This document shows, one piece after another, positions 54,271-63,998 of a DNA stretch of 64,000 nt. A program made the position numbers and the translations under genes. How positions within the stretch are numbered: position 1 is the first letter of the stretch; each line of letters begins with the position of its first letter. The DNA lies in NCBI GenBank assembly GCA_965262665.1, contig CBDHFR010000004.1:3472001-3536000 (forward strand). The letters run 5' to 3'. The notes beneath the pieces are model-generated. The model ran no database searches. It saw only the letters and a list, made by a program, of their open reading frames with translations, and was not told the origin of the DNA. This DNA comes from CBDBND01 sp965262665 (GTDB lineage: Bacteria > Pseudomonadota > Alphaproteobacteria > Rhodospirillales > Rhodospirillaceae).

Positions 54271-54903
54271 ATGATGTTGTCACCACTTTCTCCCAAACAA
54301 CTGGACAACGGTCTGCAGATATTTGGCCGGTTGCTCGAAAATACACCTGGCGCGGGCCGCGCTTTTCGCCGCATCGCCGAGACCCGTTTTCTTTGTCCCG
54401 ACATGACGGCCGACCTGTTCGCCCGACACGACCAGGCTGTCGCCTTGGCCCGATTGCTCGGTATGGCTACGGTCGGTGAGTCACCTGCCCAATCCTTCAG
54501 CTGGGACGGATCCGCAGTGCGTACGCAAACGGAAACAGCCGTGCTGCTCCATGAAATCGCCCATTGGCAGATCGCTCCGCCTGAGCGCTGCCGCTTAACG
54601 GACTTCGGTTTGGGCGCCGGACCGGAGACCCGACTCAAGGTGCTGGCCGATGCGGCCTGCTGCGTCGATGATGAAACGCGCGAATGGGAGGAAGACCTGA
54701 CTTCTCTGTTGGGTATCCTCTAGGAAGTGGAGTTGGGTGGCCCCGCCATACTCGCGTTTTGCGAACAAAATTGGCTGGAGCTATGCGACCGCCCGGGCAC
54801 GGCCGAGCATTTCGTTTTCGTCTTCTCGTCCCTCCGCTGCCGTGGTTTGATCGGCGATGACGGCCGACCACATCAGTTCACCGTTCACTCTGCTGCTGCT
54901 TGA
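54271..54903 (+). pseudogene. EpmC-like HExxH protein with in-frame amber codon
   Basis: 150 codons lead to a TAG at 54721-54723. The frame continues for 59 more codons to a TGA at 54901. HEIAHWQIAPPERCRLTDFG and the spacing resemble EpmC (elongation factor P lysyl hydroxylase), whose HEISHW iron motif and DFGYW are close in form. The residue before the stop (GIL) and EVELGG after it suggest Trp (TGG) mutated to amber. The second part reads FCEQNWLELCDRPGTAEHFV. It may be non-functional or an assembly error. The EpmC assignment is tentative. Confidence 0.5.
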
Positions 54904-54917
54904 AAAGGAACGCACTC

Positions 54918-55394
54918 ATGTATGATTATCGATTTTTTGATCTTCGTTTGGCGCTCAGCGCTTTACTCGTGTTGTTCCTCGTGCAACCCGCCTCTGCGGA
55001 ACCGGAGCACGTGGCAGGCGTCTGCAATGAACCGGTGATCATGCTGGTGCTAGGCAATATCGATAATGCCGAACCCATGCAGGCCTACGGCCAACAACTG
55101 CGACAATTGAACACCTATCCTGAACAGCAGGGCTACTATCAGTTCACCCGTCCGACAGAAGTGTTCGAAGGGGAGTGGCCTGGCAACCAGTTCGTCATTG
55201 GTGCTAAATTTCCCTGCGTCGAAGCGGCGCGGGGGTTTTGGTATTCGGACGATTATCAGGGCATCCGGAATTTACGAGCCGGCGCTGGCACGCTGACCAT
55301 TTCCATTCATCCCATTAGCGAGCCGCCAGAGCACATCACCAGCGCCACACCGAAACGTCTGTTCGCCCAGCAAGAAACGCAGGCGAATCCTTAA
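54918..55394 (+). CDS. Exported DUF1330-like protein
   Basis: 158 residues from the ATG at 54918, after AAAAGGAACGC; an earlier in-frame start lies in the previous gene. The signal peptide is RLALSALLVLFLVQPASA. The mature domain has AYGQQLRQLNTYPEQQGYYQ, EVFEGEWPGNQFVIGAKFPC and FWYSDDYQGIRNLRAGAG, matching the DUF1330 dimeric ferredoxin-like fold, here exported rather than cytosolic. It is convergent with the amidase gene after 15 bases. Confidence 0.7.
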   Translation: MYDYRFFDLRLALSALLVLFLVQPASAEPEHVAGVCNEPVIMLVLGNIDNAEPMQAYGQQLRQLNTYPEQQGYYQFTRPTEVFEGEWPGNQFVIGAKFPCVEAARGFWYSDDYQGIRNLRAGAGTLTISIHPISEPPEHITSATPKRLFAQQETQANP

Positions 55395-55409
55395 CCGAAT
55401 TCGCAAACG

Positions 55410-56399
55410 CTACCCCCAACGCCCGGCGCCGTAAAAGCGCTTGGCGCCGTCCTGCATAGTGTCCGGCAGATCGTTGAGATATTCGCCCGGGGCAAAGCGG
55501 GCGCGGTAGGCGTCGAACACTGGGCGGTACATCTCCATTTGCCAATCGGGCAGGCGGTGCCGGTTGCGGTAAGAGGCCAACGGAATTCGCGCGCGGATAA
55601 TTTCTTCATGGGGACCCCACACCTTGGCCATTGATTGGCCGTTGGGGGCGATGATCTGGGTGACGCCCCGTCCGCCGGCGGCGTCCGGGAAGTAACGGTT
55701 ACCTGGGCTGACGGAGTTGGACACCACCGCCGTGTAGTAGTTGTTATAGCGAGATGAGATCAACGCATCATCCGTCGGATTGGAGCCGGTGACTTGGCGT
55801 ACGCAGATCTCACATCCCTTGAGCGCCATCGCCGAGAACAGCAGCGGGTCGTATTGCACACCGGTGATACAGATGTTGCCCACTTCGGTGCGGGCGACGG
55901 GAATGACTTCATCCCAGCCGTACATTTCCACATAACGGGGCAGCACGTCGTAGACGGTTGAGGTGATCAACTCGAAAGCCGGGTTGCGGCCGTGTCCACC
56001 CTGGGCTTTCCAATGCTTGGCGACGATTTCTCCTTTGGGGTTCATCAGCACGCCGAGCATGAGTACATGGCCGGGCCAGTCGGGATCGCGGCCATAGCAA
56101 CCGAAGGTGAGCCAAAGATTGTACTCCCGGGCTTTGGCCGCGAGCACGTCGGTCTCTTCGCCGGGCAGCTCGATAGAGACGGCGAGCATTTCCTTGCGCG
56201 TCCAACCCGCATAGCTGGCGATGGGAAACTCATGGAAGGACATGAGATCCGCCGGCCCGGCCCAATGGGCGTGTTCGTCAATGAGGGTGACCATGTGTTT
56301 TAGATTATCGCGCAGTCCCGGCTTTGAATCGGCCGGATCGACGGGCAGGACCGGATGCTGCACACAGGCGTAGTCCACCGTGTCCTTGGCGAGCGCCAC
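55410..56399 (-). CDS. Nitrilase-superfamily carbon-nitrogen hydrolase
   Basis: 329 residues from a GTG. The triad order is right: Glu in MSFHEFPIASY, Lys in VAKHWKAQGGHG, and a Cys in GNICITGVQYDPLLF, followed by the RQVTGSNPTD and DDALISSRYNNYYTAVVSNS regions of aliphatic amidase-like hydrolases. Members cleave amides, ureas or carbamoyl groups. The frame upstream of the GTG (DGTYETVALAKDTV) is like the family N-terminus but is closed by a TAG shared with the next gene's stop. The start may therefore have been lost or moved. It is the last gene of the minus-strand transport cluster. Confidence 0.82.
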   Translation of the reverse strand: MALAKDTVDYACVQHPVLPVDPADSKPGLRDNLKHMVTLIDEHAHWAGPADLMSFHEFPIASYAGWTRKEMLAVSIELPGEETDVLAAKAREYNLWLTFGCYGRDPDWPGHVLMLGVLMNPKGEIVAKHWKAQGGHGRNPAFELITSTVYDVLPRYVEMYGWDEVIPVARTEVGNICITGVQYDPLLFSAMALKGCEICVRQVTGSNPTDDALISSRYNNYYTAVVSNSVSPGNRYFPDAAGGRGVTQIIAPNGQSMAKVWGPHEEIIRARIPLASYRNRHRLPDWQMEMYRPVFDAYRARFAPGEYLNDLPDTMQDGAKRFYGAGRWG

Positions 56400-56417
56400 G
56401 GTCTCGTAGGTGCCGTC

Positions 56418-57004
56418 CTAGCGTACGGAGACCTCGTTCGCGCCGGGTGCTGCCGCTTGGGCCCCTTCGCCGAAGGCGCAATCGCCTCGCTTCATACCGC
56501 CGGCGACAACATCACCATCACGGTGCAGAAACACATCGCAGTTGTTTAATGTGGTGGTGTCGTCCCGGGTGATTCCGTCGAGAATTGACGGATCGTTGTG
56601 CGCCCCCAGCCACTTCTGCCGGTCGTTGAAGAAATGTAATTTAATGCGAATGGCGTTTCCGTTTTCGTCGGCGAAAAGTTCATACAAACGTTGACGGAAA
56701 ATCGACGAGGGGTTGTCGTCTTTGTATTCCTCCACGTAGAGCATATACGGACCAAACGCCGGCAGGTCGACCCGGCTGATCTGTCCGTGCACACGCAAGT
56801 GCGCACCCGAGTCATAGGTGGGTTTGCCCATGTCGGCGTCATGTTGCAGTTGTTCCCGGTTGTCGTAATCGCCGGGCCAGACCTCCATGAGATATTCCAG
56901 CTCCCGCTCCAAGAGCGTGTAACGGCAATCCTGGGCGTCGGCCGCTGTCACGCCAGGAGACTGGCGACACCAACAGCAGCAAGCGTTATAACACTCTGAT
57001 TCAT
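56418..57004 (-). pseudogene. CpcT/CpeT-family protein, frameshifted signal peptide
   Basis: Reading from 57004, MNQSVITLAAVGVASLLA is a signal peptide that ends at a TGA. One base out of frame, VTAADAQDCRYTLLERELEY and LMEVWPGDYDNREQL open the CpcT/CpeT domain, which continues HLRVHGQISRVDLPAFGPYM, EYKDDNPSSIFRQRLYELFA and NDPSILDGITRDDT to NEVSVR. CpcT proteins are phycobilin lyases in cyanobacteria, but close relatives exist in bacteria without phycobilins. The start overlaps the stop region of the upstream unknown gene. One indel separates the two parts. Confidence 0.65.
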
Positions 57005-57005
57005 T

Positions 57006-57397
57006 TCAGGAATCCGGCCTCAACCAGCCCTGGAACTGGCGCATTTTTTCCGTATCGAGATCGCATTGCAGACGGATCCACCCAGGATTCACACCGATGC
57101 GGTCGGTCCCCGGTTGGCCCAGGCGTAGACCAATGTGGGTTCGGTTTCGTCCCCTTTCTGCACAACGATGACGAGCGTCTCTCGCTGCATGCCGTAGGAC
57201 CAGTTGTTGCGGAAGGTGAACACCATGTCGCGGCCGTCGCGATAGGTGAACGGATAGGTGCCACCCTGATCATGGATGCGTACATAGTTCACTGTGTTGA
57301 TCGGTCGTCCGCCGTCTTCATAGGGAAAATCGATCATGCAGCGGAACCAGCGGGCCCGTTCCAACTGGTGCCAGGAATAGGGCGCCGTGCTTTCCAT
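57006..57397 (-). pseudogene. Unknown gene, frameshifted and adjacent to IS481
   Basis: The first frame gives MESTAPYSWHQLERARWFRC, then YVRIHDQGGTYPFTYRDGRD and NNWSYGMQRETLVIVVQKGD. At about 57105 the frame changes, and RIGVNPGWIRLQCDLDTEKM then RQFQGWLRPDS follows to a stop at 57006-57008. I do not recognise the family. Its start is 22 bases from the IS481 left end, so the true N-terminus may have been lost. The next gene starts one base after its stop. Confidence 0.5.
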
Positions 57398-57418
57398 TTC
57401 TTCATCTGTAGTGGTTCA

Positions 57419-58650
57419 GATGTGATCTGACAGTTGGCCGTTTTTCCGGCGGCCTCTGTTAGGTCAAGTTCAGTTCACGAACTTTTCCTTCCAGATTTCT
57501 TTGCCCTCGATCATGGTCTGGAACGGCGTTCTGCCGCAACACATTTTGCCCTGATGAGTGCGTTCCGTGTTGTAGTGATGTAGCCATTGATCCAGATCGT
57601 CCTGCAGCGCATCGACGCTGTCGTAGAGTCTTTTGCGGAACGCGACCTGGTAGAACTCCTGCAGCACGGTCTTGTGAAAGCGCTCGCGGATGCCGTTTGT
57701 TTGCGGTGATTTGACCTTGGTCTTGGTGTGGTCGATATCGTTGATGGCCAGGAAGAGCTGGTAGTCGTGCTTGTCCGCTCGCCCGCAGTATTCCGTACCC
57801 CTGTCGGTCATGATCCGCAGCACAGGCAGGTCGTGCTCGTCATGGAACGGCAGCACCCGGTCATTGAGCAGGTCGGCGGCGGTGATCGGCGTCTTGGTGG
57901 TGTAGAGCTTGGCCTGCGCGACCTTGGAATAGGGATCGACATAGCTCTGCTGGTAGATCCGCCCCACCCCCTTCAGGGCGCCGACATAGAAGGTGTCCTG
58001 TGAACCCAGATAGCCGGGGTGGGCCGTTTCCACCTCGCCGCGGGCTTCGTCGTCGCGATTCTTCTTTTCCAAGGCCTGCACCTGGGCCTCGTATGTGGGC
58101 CTCGGTCAGGATGATGCCGTCCTCGGCGACCTTGGTCTCCAGCGCCTTCAGCCGGGCCTTGAAGTTGGCCAGGTCATGCCGCAGCCAGATCGAGCGGACG
58201 CCTGAGGGCGAGACAAAGACACCCTGCTTGCGCAGCTCGTTGGAGGTGCGGGCCTGACCATAGGCCGGAAACTCCAGCGCGGATTTGATCACCGCCTGCT
58301 CGGTGGCTTCACCGACGCGGTTGGCAAGATTGGGTTTGCGCCGGGTGCGCTCGAACAAGGCCTCGACGCCGCCTTCCTCAACCGCGGCCTTGTAGCGGTA
58401 AAAGGTGTCGCGCGACATGCCCATGACCTGGCAGGGACCTGGCAGGCCTTCGACACGTTGCCCAGTTCCTCGGCCAGATTCAGCAATCCAGTTTTGTGTT
58501 TGATGATCTTGTCGGTAGTATTCAACATCGTGGTGTCCTCGTTTTGTGGTTGGTGTGCACCACCATCAAAACGGACAACCACCATCTCCATCAAGAGATG
58601 CGCCGCTCCCATTCCAGCTCGCTGGGAAGGGAGCGGTGTCAGATCACATC
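57419..58650 (-). mobile_element. IS481-family element with 14-bp ends
   Basis: Perfect inverted repeats GATGTGATCTGACA (57419-57432 and, on the other strand, 58637-58650) bound it. The transposase gene is in pieces. It separates a CpcT-like pseudogene from the unknown gene, and no target duplication is evident. Confidence 0.85.
57470..58530 (-). pseudogene. IS481 transposase, two frameshifts
   Basis: Three frames in succession: MLNTTDKIIKHKTGLLNLAE then ELGNVSKACQV (58430-58530), then MGMSRDTFYRYKAAVEEGGV, TRRKPNLANRVGEATEQAVI and VSPSGVRSIWLRHDLANFKA (helix-turn-helix regions), then EKKNRDDEARGEVETAHPGY, QDTFYVGALKGV (first Asp), IMTDRGTEYCGRADKHDYQL (second Asp) and TNGIRERFHKTVLQEFYQVA (Glu), ending at 57470. 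The DDE residues remain but the gene is broken near 58430 and 58085. Confidence 0.85.
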
Positions 58651-58654
58651 GCGA

Positions 58655-59289
58655 CTAACTCACTTTATCGGTCTGGTACGACCGGGTGCGACCGCGAAAC
58701 CAATAGCCGTCTTTACTCACCTGTATGTCATGATCCGAATAACGACGCTCCTCTCCCTCTCCGACAACACATGTTTTTGCTTTCATACCACCGGCGATAA
58801 CATCCCCGTCGCGCCGGAGAAACAGATCACAACCGTCGACAAAAATGGTGTCGTTGCGCGTCAGTCCGTCGAGTATTGCCGAATCCTCATGGGCGCCGAC
58901 ATATTTTTTGCCGTCTTTAAAAAATGCAGTCTGACGCGGATCGCTCGTTCCTCTTCGTCGGCGGAAAGTTCATATAAGCGCTAGCGAAAGATCGACGAGG
59001 GGTCGTTGTCTCGGTATTCCTCCACTTAGAGAACATAATCCCCGAAGGCAGGCACATCGACGCGGCGTATCTGAGCATGCAAACGCATGTGTTGGCCGGT
59101 TTCTAAAGACGTTTTGCGGGCGTCCCGGTCGAACATCAGCTGTTCCCGGTTGTCGAAATCCCCCGGCCACAGTTCCATAAGGTACTCAAGCTCCCGCTCC
59201 ATTAAAGTGTAGCGGCGCTCTTGGGCGTCAACAGGTGCGGCGAGAACCATGATCACAGTCAGCGCTGTGACCGCGGAAATTCGAGTCAT
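58655..59289 (-). pseudogene. Second CpcT/CpeT-family gene, two nonsense codons
   Basis: MTRISAVTALTVIMVLAAPV is a signal peptide, followed by RRYTLMERELEYLMELWPGD, the same opening as the copy at 56.9 kb. An ochre (after FGDYVL) and an amber (between PSSIFR and RLYEL) interrupt it; the rest, HEDSAILDGLTRNDTIFVDG, LFLRRDGDVIAGGMKAKTCV and KDGYWFRGRTRSYQTDKVS, continues to a TAG at 58655. Purine-rich GGGGG precedes the start. Both mutations are single-base (Tyr and Gln codons likely), so decay is recent. Confidence 0.75.
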
Positions 59290-59376
59290 GTTTGCACCCC
59301 CAATTAGATCTTATTCGTTTGAAGCCTATGGGCTTCGGTGCACCCTGCCAAGGCGGTAAAATTTTCTAATTGAGCG

Positions 59377-60876
59377 CTAATTCTCGAACGCCAAGCGCTC
59401 AAAGGCGATGATGTTGTTTTCCATGGAAAACCCGATGACATTGGACTGCATGCCAGCGAATTGAGCTGCTTCGAACATGTAAACGGCGGGATACTGCTCC
59501 CGGTACCAGGCCATAATGTCGCGCCGGAGGGCAACGGCTTGCTCTGGATCCCATTCCACCATGGCCTCTCTGATGCGGGGCATGATGGCCTCGTCGCAAT
59601 ACCACGGTTCGCGGCGCAAACAGGAGTGCAGCCGTAACGCCCTGAGGCTGTCCAGCGACGGCCATACGGGCCAGTTCATGGAAAAGGCATCGATGTCGTC
59701 GGGCCAGGTGCCCCGGCCGAGATGCCTCAGGAACTGCTGAATAGGCAGAGATCTGATTTCCAGCGTCACTCCGACAGCGGCAAAATCATTGGCCACCACC
59801 TGCAATGCGGATGTGCCAATGCCTATGCCGCCGACCACATAGGTGACGAAGGAGAATCCGTTTTCATATCCAGCGTCTTTCAAAAGCGCCCCGGCGCGGT
59901 CCGGGTCATAGGCGATGGGTGGCAGATCGGGGTTATAGCCATAGGCGGCGCGCGGCACGGGCTGATTGGCCGGTACGGTGGCCCCTTCCAACAGAACATC
60001 GGTGATAGTTTGACGGTTAACAGCGAGGTTCAAAGCTTCGCGTACCCGCACGTCCTGCAAGGGCGAGTCCGGGTTGCGGGTGAGGATGAATGACAATCCG
60101 GCGTTCTCTGCTGCGATCCACCGTTCCACTTTGAGCCCTGCGTTTTCCATGATGACCCCTTCTTCGGGCCCGAACTCAATGGCGAGATCAATCTGCCTGG
60201 CTTGCAAGGCTTGAATGCGCGCTGACTTTTCCGGTATGGCCAAGACCTGCAGCCGGTCCACTTTCGGCGCCCGCCAAGACGTAGGCACAGCCTCCATCTG
60301 AACTTCTGTTGCCTCCCAACTGACAAGGCGGAACGGGCCGGTCCCCGTTGGTTCGCGGGAAAAACCATCACGTCCCAGGCGGGTCCATTCATTGGGCTCC
60401 ACCACTGGCAAGATGGACAGGGAGCGCATCAGCAAGGGATCGGGATCGACCGTAGTGATTTCCACAGTCAGGTCATCGACCACGACCGCGCCTTCAAATA
60501 CCGGAATCTCCCGCCGCAGGCTTTCCACCAAGGACTCTTCGCTGGCCATGTAGTTGACGGCAAAGGCGACGGATTCCGGCGTCATTGGTGTGCCGTTGGA
60601 AAAGGTCACGTCGTCACGAATACGCACGGTCCAGGTCTTGGTGTCTTTCGCTTCCCAGGACACCGCCAGCCAGGGCAGGAGGTTGCCATTGCGATCCATG
60701 CGCGTCAGGCCGTCAAAAATGGCCGGAGTAAAGTAGATGGTCGGGGTGGCGCCGGTGCGCATGGGGTTGGCGAAGTAAATGGGCAGACTGGACATGCCCA
60801 TGCGCATGACTGTTTCCGCTGCTGCGGTCACCGCCCACACAAACGAAACAATCATGAAGAAAATAAAACGCGTCAC
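59377..60876 (-). CDS. ABC-type family-5 solute-binding protein
   Basis: 499 residues. A signal peptide (MTRFIFFMIVSFVWAVTAAA) is followed by MGMSSLPIYFANPMRTGATP, VRIRDDVTFSNGTPMTPESV, EPTGTGPFRLVSWEATEVQM, VREALNLAVNRQTITDVLLE, and YDPDRAGALLKDAGYENGFS. These are standard SBP_bac_5 signatures. It is the only intact one of three tandem copies; starts and stops are 8-10 bases apart, implying one operon. No permease or ATPase accompanies it. Ligand unknown; tandem paralogues suggest related but distinct substrates. Confidence 0.92.
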   Translation of the reverse strand: MTRFIFFMIVSFVWAVTAAAETVMRMGMSSLPIYFANPMRTGATPTIYFTPAIFDGLTRMDRNGNLLPWLAVSWEAKDTKTWTVRIRDDVTFSNGTPMTPESVAFAVNYMASEESLVESLRREIPVFEGAVVVDDLTVEITTVDPDPLLMRSLSILPVVEPNEWTRLGRDGFSREPTGTGPFRLVSWEATEVQMEAVPTSWRAPKVDRLQVLAIPEKSARIQALQARQIDLAIEFGPEEGVIMENAGLKVERWIAAENAGLSFILTRNPDSPLQDVRVREALNLAVNRQTITDVLLEGATVPANQPVPRAAYGYNPDLPPIAYDPDRAGALLKDAGYENGFSFVTYVVGGIGIGTSALQVVANDFAAVGVTLEIRSLPIQQFLRHLGRGTWPDDIDAFSMNWPVWPSLDSLRALRLHSCLRREPWYCDEAIMPRIREAMVEWDPEQAVALRRDIMAWYREQYPAVYMFEAAQFAGMQSNVIGFSMENNIIAFERLAFEN

Positions 60877-60884
60877 ACTGAATC

Positions 60885-62754
60885 CTATGGCTCTTTATTC
60901 AGCGTATCGTAGCTGATGAAACCGTGCACGTCGTTGTAGCCGGTAACGTCTTTCGCAAATCCGGCAAAGCGCGGTTCCGACCACAGAAAGATAGCCGGTG
61001 CTTCATCTCGGTAACGGCTCAGGATGTCTTGCTTGAGTGCAATACGGTTGGTTACATCCTGTTCTGCCAGGGCTTGTTCAATCAAGGCGCTGATTGGTCG
61101 GTTACAATACCACGGCACCGGGCGCAGGCAGGAGTTGTTGCGCAAGGGACGGATGGAATCGATCACCGGTTCCGTACTGTAAACCATGCCGAATCCCTTG
61201 TCGTGCCATTGGCCCCGTTCAAAGTGATCGAACAGATGGGAAAAGGTGACCGGAACGATGGTCATGTCCACGCCAATCTCTTGTAAATTCCGCGCCACCT
61301 GCTGGTACATGGCCCGGTCCCAGCCGCTGGCACCGATCACCGCTTCGGTGGTCAAAGCGAAGCCGTCGTCGTATCCCGCATCGGCCAACAGGGCGCGGGC
61401 GCGATCAGGATCGTAAGGGATAGGCTCTAGAGCGGTTTGACTGAATTGTGAATCGAAGGGGATTCCCAAGCATCCTACTCCATGATTCTATATCCCGAGG
61501 CGATTTGGGAGTCAGACATGGGGCATTGTTACGGGAATGATCTTCGGCGGCGGGTCGCTGGCATCCGCCAGGCCATCGAAGCCGCCGGCGCAACCCTGCT
61601 GTATCTGCCGCCCTACAGTCCCGACTGCAACCCGATCGAGATGGCCTTCGCCAAACTCAAGGCGCTCCTGAGAAAGGCCGCCGCCAGAACCGCCGACGAC
61701 CTGTGGGACGCCATTGCCGACGCCATCGACGCCTTCACCTCAACCGAATGCGAAAACTACTTCGCCGCCGCCGGATATGATCGGGACTAAATTGAATCTG
61801 CTCTAGGTCCGGGTTGTAGCCTTCGGCCGCCGGTGTCGCCCCCTGGCTGGCAGGCACAGTCATACCACCGAGCAAACCGTTTATGATGCCCTGCCGATCG
61901 ACGGCCAAGTTGAGCGCCTCGCGCACGTGCTTATCGTCCAAGGGGCTCGGTCCTTCCGTCAGCACAAAGGAAATGGTGCGCACGGTTTCACTGCGCCAAC
62001 CGCGAAACATGCCTCCCATGGCCTCCACCGTCTCCCGGTCGTCGGGTCCGAGGGCCAAGGCCAAGTCCACAGAGCCAGAGACCAACGCTTGCAGACGCGC
62101 GGTTGATTCCGGGACAGCGAGAATTTCCAATCGGTCCAGAGCCGGGGGCCGCCAGCCCCGTGTATGAGCGGTAAAGGTCACACGGGTGGCACCAAAGGAC
62201 TCCACTTTGAATGGCCCCGTCCCTACTGGATTGAGAGCGAATTCGTCTTTACTAACGGTGTTCCAGTTTTCCGGCTCGACCATGTGCAGCACGGGCAAAA
62301 AACGGGGCAGGACCGGCGCCGGATAGTCGGTGTGAATGGCAACGGTGTAATCGTCCAGCGCCTCTGCGCTCTTGAGGAAGGCCATTTCTGTGGCAACCGC
62401 TTCGCCGAAGCCAAATCGGTTAGAGAGAAAAGTCACCATGTGCACCACGGCTTCGGCGGTAAAGGGCCGGCCGTTGTGAAATACAACGTCGTCGCGGAGC
62501 GTTAGCAGCCAGGTGCTCGGACTTGTCTGATCCCATGACGTCGCCAGCCACGGGTGGACGACGCCATCGGCATCGATGCGCGTCAGTCCGTCGAACATGG
62601 TGGACACGGTGTAGAGCGTCGGCATGGTCATCACCCGATAGGGATACCCCAGGCCGGGGGGCAATTCCGGGATGGCCATGCGCAAGGTTTGGGCTGTGCT
62701 ATTCGCCGCGAACAGAAAAACGAAAACAACAATGAGCGAACAGCGCCGCATCAC
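60885..62754 (-). pseudogene. Family-5 solute-binding protein gene split by a 374-bp IS630 derivative
   Basis: The first 317 codons (62754-61804: signal MMRRCSLIVVFVFLFAANST, then RDDVVFHNGRPFTAEAVVHM and PLDDKHVREALNLAVDRQGI) and the last 181 codons (61427-60885: PIPYDPDRARALLADAGYDD to DVHGFISYDTLNKE) rejoin exactly into a 497-residue frame when 61430-61803 and one TA copy are removed. The joined length matches the 499-residue neighbour. Only the insertion, not further mutation, breaks it, so the event is probably recent. It overlaps the upstream SBP stop (ATGA). Confidence 0.9.
61430..61803 (+). mobile_element. 374-bp IS630 internal-deletion derivative (MITE-like)
   Basis: TA duplications at 61428-61429 and 61804-61805. 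Ends GAGCGGTTTGACT and, on the other strand, GAGCAGATTCAAT are inverted. It contains a short transposase start (MGHCYGNDLRRRVAG) fused to the C-terminal part (IRQAIEAAGATLLYLPPYSP to GYDRD), so most of the DDE domain is deleted. It can move only with a transposase from a full copy. The 3' part is also in the mosaic at 15.3-15.5 kb. Confidence 0.87.
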
Positions 62755-63998
62755 TCGTCAACGAAACGAATGTTTTCGTAATCGACAAAACCGTGCACTT
62801 CGGAAAAGCCGCGCACGCTGGACCGTGTCCCGGCGAAGCGGACGATCTGGTAGAGGTACAATGCCACCCACTCGTCGCGATAAAACTTCATCACCTCATG
62901 ACGCAGTGCGAGACCGCGCGCCTCATCGAAGGTGACCAGGGCTTCGTTGATGGCCGGCATGATGCGTTCATCGCAATACCAGGGATGCACCCAAAGGCAG
63001 GAATGGTTGCGCATGGGCCGGAGCACATCGACAGTCGGTTCCGAGGCGAAGGTGACGCCGAAGGCATCGCCGTTCTAGTCCCCTTCCATGACACTGCGGA
63101 TGAGCTGAGTCACCGGAAAGACCCGGATCTCCATGGTCACGCCGATCGCTGACAAATCCTGGGCCACCTTTTGATACATGGCCGCGTCATTGGCACCGGA
63201 GCCGATGACGCCTTGGACCACGAAGGTGAAACCATCCGGATACCCGGCTTCGGCCAGCAGTCGCTTGGCTCGGTCCGGATCAAAGGGAATAGGGGGTAGG
63301 CTGGGGTCAAAGCCATAGCTGACTGATGCTGCAGGCTGGGTCGGCAATTCAGGAATGCCGGCGAGAAGACCGTCTACTAAAGCGCGTCGATCCACCGCCA
63401 GGTTAAGAGCCTCGCGCACACGCAGGTCGTCGAGCGGGTTGCCCCGGCCGTGGTGAAAGTTGATCGCCCACATGGCCGCTGCCGGCCAGCTCATGGCGAT
63501 GCCGCCGGCCGCGGCGATGGCATCGGCCTCTTCCGGCCCGAGCGCAATGGCGATATCCATCTGATCGGCCATCACTGCTTGGGTGCGGGTGTAGGCTTCC
63601 GGCACGGCGATCTTTTCCATCCGCGGGACGATCGGTTTGCGCCAAGACGTCGGCACCCCTTCATAGCGTATGCGCGTCGCCCCAAAGTCGACCGGGTGAT
63701 AGGGCCCCGTGCCCACCGGCTCGCGGGCAAAGCGTTCAGGTCCCAACCGGTTCCACTGGCCGGGCTCGACCATATGCAAAAGCGGCAAAGTGCGCGGCAG
63801 AACCGGCGCCGGTGTGTGGGTGTGAATCTCAACTGTAAAATTGTCGATTGCGCGCGCCGAGCGCACAAACGAAAACTCCCGCGCCACCGCTTCTCGCACC
63901 GCTTCGTCACTGTTCAGATAGGTCAGAACACTGACCACTGCATCGGCCGTAAACGGCACGCCGTTGGAAAAGGTCACGTCGTCGCGCAAGCGAATCAC
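62751..63998 (-). pseudogene. Family-5 solute-binding protein, amber-interrupted, window-edge partial
   Basis: The window ends inside this gene, so its signal peptide is not seen. Visible parts are IRLRDDVTFSNGVPFTADAV, EPVGTGPYHPVDFGATRIRY, VREALNLAVDRRALVDGLLA and PFDPDRAKRLLAEAGYPDGF. At 63075-63077 an amber codon follows MEGD; the frame then continues NGDAFGVTFASEPTVDVLRP to the end at 62751, with FVDYENIRFVDE. The context suggests Trp to amber. It is the first of three tandem SBP genes, and its stop overlaps the next start. Confidence 0.85.
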
